Source: Scleropages formosus
Lineage: Eukaryota; Chordata; Actinopteri; Osteoglossiformes; Osteoglossidae
Length of the DNA stretch: 64,000 nucleotides
Direction: 5' to 3'
Assembly (NCBI RefSeq): GCF_900964775.1
Contig: NC_041815.1
Location: 23,275,779 to 23,339,778 of the forward strand
The notes beneath the pieces are model-generated. The model was not told where the DNA came from. It ran no database searches and was given only the letters and a program-made list of their open reading frames with translations. Made by a program: the position numbers and the translations under genes. Within the stretch, counting starts at the first letter, position 1. Each line of letters opens with the position of its first letter. This document shows positions 1-8,950 of the stretch, in pieces.

Positions 1-113
1 GAGATTACCTTGGTAGGAATTTTTTGTAGCCATAGCCATCCTGTGAGGCATACTGGGATTATTGTGCCTATTGAATTGTCAGTAACAAATTCTTAATCTG
101 GGGCTCTCTGGGC

Positions 114-283
114 AGGGGTGTGGTGGTGCAGTCCTGCTCCCTGGTGGGTCTGGGGTTCAAGTCCTGCTTGGGGTGCCTTGTGACGGAATGGTGTCCTGTC
201 CTGGGTGTGTCCCCTCCCCCTCCGGCCTTATGCCCTGTGTTACTGGGTAGGCTCTGTGACCCTGTATGGGATGTGTGTGTGTC
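114..283 (+). mobile_element. tRNA-derived SINE (family A), internally deleted
   Basis: It matches the family-A body (GTGGGTCTGGGGTTC, TCCCCTCCCCCTCCGGCC, CCCTGTATGGGA). Part of the tRNA-like head and part of the tail are missing. It is inverted relative to the next copy at 354. Confidence 0.8.
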
Positions 284-353
284 TCTGGATGGGTCTTTGC
301 AAACACAGGTTTGCCTTAGAAATAAGACTAAATAAAAAAGCATTACTAGCACT

Positions 354-528
354 ACACACACATTTTCAGAACCACTTGTCCCATACAGGGTCACAGAGCC
401 TACACAGTAACAGAGGGCATAAGGGGACACACCCAGGACAGGACACCTGTCCACCACAAGGCACCCCAAGCAGGACTTGAACCATAGACCCACCGGAGAG
501 CAGGACTGCGGTCCAACCCACTGCGCCC
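354..528 (-). mobile_element. tRNA-derived SINE (family A)
   Basis: Minus-strand copy flanked by a 10-bp target-site duplication, TACTAGCACT, at 344-353 and 529-538. It forms an inverted pair with the copy at 114-283, so a transcript across both could fold back. Confidence 0.85.
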
Positions 529-695
529 TACTAGCACTTCTTTACTCAAAAATAAAAATAAAACTTTGCTGTTACTATCAACAACATCCTTCTGCATGGA
601 AACAATTGTTTCAGTCCAATAGTTTTCTTCATATTTATTTATGCATATTTTTACAGGAGGGTCCATAGCTTTCTCCAGATGCTTGCCTATTCTTA

Positions 696-921
696 CACAC
701 ACACACACTTTCAGAACCACTTGTCCCATACGGGGTTGCAGGGAGCTGGAGCCTACCCAGCAACTCAGGACATAAGGCCGGAGGGGGAGGGGACACACCC
801 AGGACAGGACGCCAGTCCGTCGCAAGGCACCCCAAGCGGGGCTCGAACCCCAGACCCACCGGAGAGCAGGACTATGGTCCAACCCACTGCGCCACTGCAC
901 CACTGCACCACTGCACCCCCC
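696..921 (-). mobile_element. tRNA-derived SINE (family A)
   Basis: Minus-strand copy with the CA-rich tail at its left. It is flanked by a 14-bp duplication with one mismatch (CTTGCCTATTCTTA at 682-695, CTTGCTTATTCTTA at 922-935). A short CCACTGCA tandem extends the right end. Confidence 0.88.
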
Positions 922-1309
922 CTTGCTTATTCTTAAATATTCTTAAAACCATGGCCTAGTAAAAACAGAAAAGTAAACCAGGAACTCTTATTTAGCTCAT
1001 GGTTATGAGCTGATTTAGTAGCAATGTAAAGTTCATTTGTCCAAATTATTTTGGCTTAATCACTGATGCTGTTATACGAAAGACATGCAAATTCACTGCA
1101 GTAACACAAAAATGTAGTTATGAATGATCTCATTATTAAAAAGTGAAATGTTTCAGACACGAGTTTTAAAAGAAATTGTATTAACATTTCACGCAGTTCA
1201 ATCCAATGAACCAAGCAGTTTATACTGTTTTCATAGAAAAGGCCAGTTGTAGGGATGATCCTTTTTATACACTGTTTCAGTATAAAGCATACCTTTACAG
1301 GTAAAATTA

Positions 1310-2012
1310 GCAACACAGAGCAGGGACCATCCATAATTATTTAGTGTCTGAGATAAACTGAAATTTACTTGTGTCATTTTAATAATATGATGGCCATATA
1401 AGGCAACAAGTACAGTATCTCATTCTATGAAATCAGGGATGTTCCTATATTTTTTGTACTTGATCTTTGGTTTAAACTATAAGGGGAGCTGTGTCATAAG
1501 CACACATGGCGAAATGCAGATGTTTTGTCTGATTTGTCTCGGTGATCTTCCGTCATTTCCTAATTTATAACATATTTCCTGAATTTTTCAATAATGTGTA
1601 CAGCTTTCATACATATACATTGAAAATATTTTCACAAATGGAAAGCAGTTTATAAATGATTTCCTTCTATTACTGAGCTGTACTGACATAACACTGAAAA
1701 GGTCTTAATGTGTTCACTCTATTTACGGAATGGTTAAGATCTCAGATTTTGTAATACTTCATGTCTTTTGGGTTTTCTGCTTAACTGTCCTATTTTAATG
1801 CAGCATCAGCAAAGTGCAGAAGCTGGCCACGGGTACTGCTATATGGACAAGTTGGAATTTCTGGTTTCTTACTTGTTCCACTGTCTGCAACTAGGAAGAA
1901 CAATGGGTGCCACTAGCTACACATATTATTTTTACCAGAATGTTCCAAGCTTGGTTTGTGGAGACATTGTTCTCTTTCCAAAAGAGAATGGTCCTTCAGC
2001 ATGGAGTGGTAT
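1310..2012 (+). pseudogene. Decayed 5' fragment of SLC37A4 (relic 1)
   Basis: Three short blocks here match, in the same order and orientation, the upstream region and first coding exon of the live SLC37A4 gene. About 1310-1460 matches about 16120-16265, sharing ATAATATGATGG and TCAGGGAT. About 1743-1790 matches 16505-16550, sharing GATTTTGTAATA. About 1885-2000 matches 17080-17200, where ATG-GGT-GCC aligns with the SLC37A4 start ATG-GTT-GCC and an SYTYY stretch aligns with GYGYY. About 400 bp between the last two blocks is missing. The reading frame resembles SLC37A4 only for some 25 codons and nothing of exons 2-9 follows; a SINE begins at about 2024. I infer a third, truncated copy of the duplicated unit. 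Similarity was judged by eye. Confidence 0.6.
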
Positions 2013-2023
2013 ATGTACAGACA

Positions 2024-2221
2024 TGAATTCATTTAGCTGATGCTTTTCACCAAAGCTACTTACAATGTTAAGGTTACAATTATTCACCCATTTAGAGAGC
2101 TGGGTAATTTTACTGGAGCAAGTACTTTGCTCAAGGGCATGACAGGTAGAGATGGGGATTGAACCTGCAATCATGGGAGCTAAAGACAGCAGCTCCAACC
2201 ACCACACTACCAGCAGTCCCC
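2024..2221 (-). mobile_element. tRNA-derived SINE (family B)
   Basis: Reverse copy of a second fish SINE: its tail reads CATTTAGCTGATGCTTTT, the middle has AGCTGGGTAATTTTACTGGA, and the tRNA-like head has GATTGAACCTGCAATC. It interrupts or borders SLC37A4 relic 1. Confidence 0.75.
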
Positions 2222-2630
2222 ATATGGTTATAGTCCCCATATGGATACAATCCAGCAGAATAGCCCAGAGGTGCGGCATGTCCACCGATATGTCTAGTGG
2301 TACAGAATGGATTGTGTCTAGATAAAAAAATGTAAAATCTCACAAAATTTTTTCGCGCTTGTCATCCGTTCTCTAAGTGATGTACAGTAACCTGTTGGAA
2401 GGAAAACTTTTTTTATTAAAAAACTATGTGAACAGGAAAAGACACGAATTAAACGTCCTGATCTGCGGTCCCTCATTGTTTCCACAACCAGTTTCAGACA
2501 CCCATCTGAACAAGAAGTGTGAAGTGTACCCCAGACAATCTGTTTTGATTTTTGTCGAGGAAATGTCTAGGTGTTGTGGGTTTAAATTACATTTTTTTAT
2601 TTTTTAAGAATCTTTGTAACTGGCCACCTG

Positions 2631-5600
2631 TTAGTGAACCACACCAGGCAGAGAAAAAGCCTTCTTCTCCACCTCCTTCCAGTACTTCTCAGGAAGCCCA
2701 GCCTGTCTGAAGAACAAAAGGAAGTTTTTGGTAAAATAAGAAGAGAAATTTACACTCAGAATAAAGTATTTAAAACTGCAATAATACATCATTTAAAAAT
2801 ACAATGAGTTGAAGAAAGAAAGAAAGGGGGGTGCGGTGGCGCAGTGGGTTGGACCACAGTCCTCCTCTCTGGTGGGTCTGGGGTTCGAGTCCCGCTTGGG
2901 GTGCCTTGCGACGGCCTGGCGTCCCGTCCTGGGTGTGTCCCCTCCCCCTCCGGCCTTACGCCCTGTGTTACCGGGTAGGCTCCGGTTCCCCGTGACCCCA
3001 TATGGGACAAGCGGTTCAGAAAGTGTGTGTGTGAGTTGAAGAAATTATATATTCCCATGCTTATATATATATATATGAAGAATGCAGTAATGTACAGTAT
3101 TTCTGATATTAAGCAAATAAATTAATGCATATCTGATGATTAAGCATATATTTTGTGTTATGTGTAAAATTCTGCCAACAAGACTTACTTCAGCTCATTT
3201 ATCTTCTCCTCCATGATGGCATGTAGGCGTGCTTTCCGATTCTGTGCCTCCTCTTTGAGACGCTCCGCCCTTCGTAACCTTTCCCTGCGATTCTCAACAG
3301 CCTGAGCCTCACGCTCCTTCATCTGCTGCCGGATTCCCTCAGCGTGGCGTGCCATTCGCTGCCTCCGTGTCTCCTCTTCCTCCAGAGCACGATCGATGGC
3401 TTCCTTCTGGGACCTGTGGGAAGGGCAGTGGGTGAGATCCACTGTCATGTGATGAGTGAGGGGAAGATATGGGGCAGCTAAGAGCACAGCAGTTAGAACT
3501 GCTGCCTTTGAATCTAAAGGTTGGGGCTTTTGAATTTTACCTACTGCTGTAGTTCCCTTGAACAAGGTACTGACCCTAAATTGCTCCAATAAACTTACCC
3601 AGATGGGTAAATACTTACAGGTAGTCAGTTAAGTGAGTACATGTAAATATGATCTAGTGTTGCGCTGATGGACAGAAACAGTTGTAGTGTTTTTTTGGAC
3701 CAGTGAAGCCAGTTTGCTTCAAGATCTAGCATTTGACAACAGAAATGGGGAAGCTGCAGGCAGAAATGACCGAGTAGTTTACCTTAAGACTCTTTCAAAC
3801 GCCGCTCTGTTACGTGCCGCCTGGATGGAGAGCAGATGCTCTTTCTGGGTGATCTGCTGCAGCCACGTTGCCTTCAGCTTCTCCACCTCTTCCAGCTCCT
3901 TCTGGGCCTTCTCTTTCTGCTTTCTCCTCCACTCTCTTTCAGCTGCTTCTTGATTCCTCCGTGCCCGCAGCTCATCCTGGTGGTCAGATGGAAATTTCAG
4001 CCATTATCTAGTCTGCTCATTCACTTTGTGGTGTGTTATTCTGCTCCATGCAAGAAAGTGCGCTACTGCTCTACTAGTAGCAGTAGCCCTGGTGCAGTTT
4101 ATGAAGTTGAGTATCTGGGGCTTGTTTCAAGGTGGTTCTGTAGAACCTTGTCCATTAAGTCATCCATCCCATGGACCATTAACTAGTTTTAATATATAAT
4201 TTTCAACATATTGCTCTGCTAGAGCAATGCACTATACTGCACCACACTTCTCAAAGCATATGCATGCTATCTGGATGCATGATTGCAATGAAGTTAAACC
4301 CACTGGGAATGACAGTGGATGAAATTTACCTGTTCAGCTTTGCGGTCCCTTTCTCTCTCCTGGAGGGCCCGCAGTCGTGCCAGCTCCAGCTCCTTCTCCT
4401 TCTTGATCTTCCTTTGCTCCTCCTCATGTTGTGCCTCCCGCTCCTGCCAACACAGTGTGTGTGTGTTATGTTAATCTTTCTCTGGTCCCTCTTGTTGTCT
4501 GAGTCCACACCCAACAATGATCCCCTCTCTTGAATAAATCAACTTTCTGCCTTTCCCTTCCCTTTAACTGCATTCTATCCAATCATTTGAGACAATCCCT
4601 TCTCTTTTCCCCTCCCAGGTATTGAATCTAAGTTGCCAGGACTCTTCTGATTAAAAATGTTCAAAGTGAACAAGCCATATGGCTGTTCCAGGCAAGCTGA
4701 GAGCCTGTATACACTGTCTTGCCTCTGCTGTATGTCCCAATTGTTTAGATGTACAGTATACTTTTCCCCCCCCTCCAGCTGCTGCACTTCTTCACCAGCA
4801 GAGGTGTGTTAACATCACATAAATCTTGTTCATTTTTATCTGTCCCCTACCATCTTTTGCTGGATATATTCCAGGTTGCGCTGGTCAGCCAGCCTCTCCT
4901 CTTCCAACCTGAGCTCCTTGGCACGCAGAGTCTCCTGGTTGATTTTGAAAACCTCCAGTTGCAGTTGCTCCTGTTGCTCTTTCTTCCTCTGCAGGGCCTG
5001 AATGCAAAAAATCACAGAACACAAACTTCGATATATAGACATAAGTCAACACGAACAGGTCTCAGAAATGCTCTTGTATAAGTGAATATTGAACACTGAT
5101 TATCTATTAGGCTGATGGTTTTGACCAAGGTGATGTTGGTTAGATGTGAACAATGCAAAAGTTAAATACACATCAGGAAGAATTTCACTGATGTGTAATT
5201 TTTTGTCTCAAAACAGTTTTGGTTTTAATTTCAAAAACTGAATGTGTTTGCTGGCACCTCTAACTCTTCCATCTGAATCTTTTTCAGTTTCTCCAGCATC
5301 TTTTGGTTCTCTTGCTCCTTCATCTCGTCCTGCAGCAGCCTCTCCTCCAGCCGCTCTTCCATCTGTTTCTGGATCTGTGCCCTTCCCCTGGTGGACAGGT
5401 ACACACAACAGAATGAAAATAGGGCCTATGAGGATGCGGGGTAAGGAGCACACTCATAGCACAGTATCTGGTAACTAACAGGATGTGTTGCTGCTTGCGA
5501 CGCTTCTCAGTCTGCTCTTCAGCCTCGAGCGCCCGATGCCGGCTCGCCTCCATTATGGAGTGCAGCCGCAGTTCCTCCTCATGCAACTCCTTCTGGATCT

Positions 5601-5852
5601 GCTTCTTTTCTAGGATCTGAGTGTCCCGTACTGCGTTGCATCGTGCATCCAGTATCACCTAAGGGACCCACCACATACTCCTCTATGTCAGCATGCTTAC
5701 ACATGTGTGGACATACACCACCTTGTGGTTATTATGTTGTCATGTGACAAAGTTATATCCATTTACATGACTATATCTTGCTAGAGCAATTCAAGCCCTC
5801 TGCCCAACGGCAGTGCAGCTCTTTGAACTTCAACCAAGCAACTTTTAGGTAA

Positions 5853-5928
<76 letters not shown>

Positions 5929-7372
5929 TTTCAGAACCGCTCGTCCCGTACGGGGTCACGGGGAACCGGAGCCTACTCGGCAACACAGGGCGTAAGGCCA
6001 GAGGGGGAAGGGGACACACCCAGGACGGGACACCAGTCCGTCGCAAGGCACCCCAAGCGGGACTCGAACCCCAGACCTACCGGACAGCAGGACTGCGGTC
6101 CAACCCACTGCGCCACCGCACCCCCTCTTTTAGGTAACTAATGTCTATTATATGTTACCATGATTAAGATTATATTAAAATGTATTGCATGCAAGAGGAT
6201 AACAGAGAGAAAACAAGGGAAATAGAGCAGGGCCCCAAACCTTGTTGAGTTTTCTGATTTCATCCTCCTGCTCCATTCTCATGGCGTTGGCTTTTTCCAA
6301 GAGATACTGCGCTTGTTGTTGGGCATCTGCCTCAATGTCGCTCAGACCCTGGTTCCTTTTTCGGTCCATTTCTGCTTGCCGAATGCAAGCCTTTCTTTCC
6401 TCTATAGCGATCTAACAGGACAAGTAAGAGGAAGGATGGATTTTTTCACTGCAGCCACACCTCTGTGGACTGATGTAAAAATAAATCTGCTTTCAGAGAT
6501 AGATGTCATATACATGTTCTTCTTTAGCTTATTGAGAGAAATGAACAATGCAACATTTGGGAAAGTTGGCTAGATTCACAAATCAGAACTCTGGAAACAG
6601 TCTGGAAGTGTGCTTTGCTCCTGAAAACTGAGTCTATACCATTTCCTCCTCCCTCTTCTTATGTTTTGCCTCCAACACGGCTTCCCTCTCCTTTTTAGTA
6701 AGCATGCGAGATTCCGCCATGATTCGTTGTATCTGTGATGGTGACAGGATGATGGACAGTCCAGACGGATCCTCTGATCGGGACAGATGTCTGGGTGCTG
6801 AAGTATCACATTGGTCCTAGACACCACAGGAAAACAGCTTAGGTTGAACTTCATATTATTTCTCCACTCAGTTTTTTGTAACTTGATTAAACAGAGCCAA
6901 GCACATGCACTGAGAGAACAATGAGTTAATGCCAAATCCAAAACACACTTACACACAGATTAAAAAACTCACCATGTGTACATCTTAGCAAAAGACATAA
7001 GTACAGAGAAGTTAACCTTTTGGGAGTTTCCAAAGAGCGTCTCTTCCACATAGGAGCTCTGGGCACGATATTTTTGAGGACAGAACTTGCCAGATGGCCT
7101 TGAACATGAAGACCTCAAAGATTCCACAAGCTGTGGCTTTATGTAGCCATGAAGAAATTCAAATGTCAGTTTATACATGTCTTTCTCATATCAGCATTAT
7201 AAAAAAATCTCAAACTGAAAGTTCAGAAAATCAAATGAAAAGGTTTACATCTATATAATATTCATCTATTTATAGTATACTATATAGTGAATTTTTTAGC
7301 ATATATTTAGTCCTATACATTATGTAAAGCACCAAACGTATGTTATGCTCGTCAGATTTCAAAACTTACCAT
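2631..7372 (-). CDS. cfap45: CFAP45-like axonemal coiled-coil protein, tandem copy A
   Basis: CFAP45 (CCDC19) is a long helical protein of ciliary doublet microtubules. Coding exons, 5' to 3' on the minus strand: 7372-7370 (ATG only), about 7136-7017, 6816-6640, 6411-6241, 5658-5480, 5387-5258, 4997-4851, 4443-4330, 3976-3783, 3413-3189 and 2706-2631, giving about 511 aa against 551 in human. Family landmarks: ETLFG in exon 2, SEDPSGLSIILSPSQ, RMEQEDEIRKLNK, ARCNAVRDTQILEKKQIQKE, AFERVLRSQKEAIDRALEEE and the tail AGLPEKYWKEVEKKA. Nearly all is charged coiled coil. Phases fit at every junction. The start is unclear: the ATG matching copy B's exon-2 start is followed by an in-frame stop, and the acceptor there is lost. 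Either the ATG at 7372 is spliced to a downstream AG near 7137, or translation starts at 7178 (about 524 aa). A segment of about 40 residues near the human N-terminus is absent. Confidence 0.85.
2825..3032 (+). mobile_element. Full-length tRNA-derived SINE (family A) in a CFAP45-A intron
   Basis: Nearly intact copy with tRNA-like A box (TGGCGCAGTGGGTTGG) and a perfect pol III B box (GGTTCGAGTCC, 2882-2892). It ends AGCGGTTCAGAAAGTGTGTG. A 12-bp target-site duplication, GAGTTGAAGAAA, lies at 2806-2817 and 3033-3044. Confidence 0.93.
3470..3655 (+). mobile_element. tRNA-derived SINE (family B) in a CFAP45-A intron
   Basis: Contains GTTAGAACTGCTGCCTTTGA, CTACTGCTGTAGT, ACAAGGTACTGACCCTAAAT and TACCCAGATGGGTAAATA, the usual family-B blocks. 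No copy is evident in the corresponding intron of CFAP45 copy B, so it likely arrived after the duplication or was lost there. Confidence 0.75.
5856..6126 (-). mobile_element. tRNA-derived SINE (family A) with expanded CA tail
   Basis: Minus-strand copy in a CFAP45-A intron. Its tail has grown into a CA repeat of about 72 bp (5855-5927). A 14-bp target-site duplication, CTTTTAGGTAACTA, lies at 5842-5855 and 6127-6140. The body is almost consensus, so it is young. Confidence 0.93.
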
Positions 7373-7999
7373 TTTATTCAAATATCAAAATTTAGAATAG
7401 ATAAAAGAACAAAATATGCAATTCCTATCAACCACTGGTAAACCCTAACTGATACAATGTGCTATGATTCACATGTATATTGCCAGCTTGTTGACATGTC
7501 TCCATGGCAACAGTCCAGAAACACTTAATTGTTTCCATAGAATCAAAATGACAATGACAATTTTTCCATCAGTTTTCAGAAACCACCTGCCCATTTCAGA
7601 CTGATGATTGTGGCTGTGTGCTAGCCAGATTCTAAGAAGCATAAGGCCCTAAATTGGGAGTACAAACTGGATGGAACACCAGTTCATTGCAGGACAGCAA
7701 TATTAGTAATTAGTTCAGATATTTATAAACGGTTATTGAACAAACACCACTGTACTTGTGCGATGTATAACAAATAATTCAACAAATGTATAACATGAAT
7801 TAATGCACGCAAAAATTTAATGCATAAAACATGAAGAGAAACATGACTTGGTGTGATTACAGCAATTTTTACGTTTTGGTCAGTTATTTGGAGAGTATTC
7901 TATTTAATCTAAAATTTGACAATACTTGCATTTGTGAAAACGAACTACATCAAAGCTGGGAAGAAGGAACAGAAACTAGAATACAGAACAAAACTAAGC
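7373..7999. other. CFAP45-A upstream flank
   Basis: Holds the degenerate X-box and matches the CFAP45-B upstream region in places (for example TTATGTAAAGCACCAAA at 7319 and 13779). No coding sequence seen. It should hold the CFAP45-A promoter. Confidence 0.6.
7498..7511. promoter_or_regulatory. Degenerate X-box of CFAP45 copy A
   Basis: GTCTCC-AT-GGCAAC aligns with the X-box of copy B within shared flanking sequence (TTGTTGACATG on the left, -CAGTCCA on the right). The right half-site is intact, but the left half-site has T where the consensus needs a purine. It lies about 130 bp upstream of the putative first ATG (7372). Confidence 0.55.
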
Positions 8000-8700
8000 A
8001 GTGAAATTTAAGCAGAACACCATAGCAGAATCATAATCATACTCGTGAGCCCCTCCCTGGAAAGCAAACCACATTATCACCTGAAGGCATCGGCCTTATT
8101 GAACCACACTCTCATGGTCCCTTAAAGCAAAACAGAGAGAGAGTACCGTTTGAGTGCTGAGATTAACTGTTCACTCCTACACTGATAGCATCACTGTATT
8201 TCATGCTCAGTGCAATATACAGGATCCTGATACAAAGTTCACAGCGCTTGATGGATTAAATTCCATTGCTTGAAGGAAGTGTTTCGTATGAAGGCTTTTC
8301 TGTTTTCCTGGTTTGATTTTTTTGGCTTTCTCCTCACAGTGGGCTTGGACATACGTGCCACTGCAATGGAAAATATCATAGGAGTATCTCTCTGGCAGGG
8401 GGGGTGCGGTAGCGCACTGGGTTGGACCAGGTCCTGCCCTCTGGTGGGTCTGGGGTTCAAGTCCCGCTTGGGGTGCCCTGCGATAGACTGGTGTCCCGTC
8501 CTGGGTGTCTCCCCTCCCCCTCCAGCCTTATGCCCTGAGTTGCTGGGTTAGGTTCTGTCTCCCCGTGACCCCATATGGGACAAGCGGGTCAGAAAGTGTG
8601 TATATCTGCCTGGCTACATTTACATTACATGTTGTACTGTTTTGAATGGACAATGGAATTCTCCAGTTGTATGGTAAAATCATTTGATAAAGTACAAACG
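8000..8700 (+). pseudogene. Decayed 5' fragment of SLC37A4 (relic 2), split by a SINE
   Basis: Between the two CFAP45 copies lies a degraded copy of the SLC37A4 upstream region and first coding exon. About 8000-8070 resembles 16690-16770 (CTCCCTGG). About 8145-8240 resembles 16850-16950, sharing TTTGAGTG and GGATCCTGA-ACAAAGTTCA. About 8325-8397 resembles 17050-17135, including the acceptor tract CTTTCTCCTCACAG and an ATGGAAAATATC that aligns with the SLC37A4 coding start. A SINE (8398-8604) interrupts the exon; after it the match seems to resume (TGTACT, TTCTCC) to about 8690. No later SLC37A4 exon follows; CFAP45 copy B's downstream flank begins instead. It is an unprocessed fragment left by tandem duplication, not a retrocopy, because promoter sequence is included. 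Confidence 0.72.
8398..8604 (+). mobile_element. tRNA-derived SINE (family A) inside SLC37A4 relic 2
   Basis: Complete copy from GGGGTGCGGTAGCGCACTGG to the GTGTG tail. Imperfect flanking repeats (TATCTCTCTGGCA on the left, TATATCTGCCTGGCT on the right) correspond to TATCTTTCTGGCT in SLC37A4 exon 1, so the insertion split the relic exon at that codon stretch. Confidence 0.9.
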
Positions 8701-8950
8701 TGATAAATTGGTTCATATAGTCTAATGGTTTAGTCCAGTGTTATTAGGGTTACAGTGGTATAGTTTAAAGTAATTTTTTGGTCCAGTGAGAAGTGGTTTC
8801 TTATTGGTTCATCTGCTATTTTGAACCACATATGAATGTGAAGTGAAGCAGAGAAAGTAACTTCATTTCCAAATCGTTGCCTCGAAAATGGTCAGTTTTG
8901 CAGGTTAATTGGACTGTTTTATTTTTAACTATTTTGTCTTTGACCATCCT

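Larger units (their letters stand above)
1..1309. other. Left flank, no gene recognised
   Basis: Three family-A SINEs occupy most of 114-921. The rest (1-113, 540-695, 936-1309) is AT-rich with no coding signal. If a third CFAP45 copy exists, it would lie to the left, beyond the window. Confidence 0.6.

Noticed and set aside
400-903. Open frame of 167 codons on the minus strand
   Set aside because: It reads through two family-A SINEs; the same peptide fragments recur at every SINE copy.
5855-5927. CRISPR-like or regulatory repeat array
   Set aside because: It is a simple CA microsatellite in a SINE tail, with no spacers.
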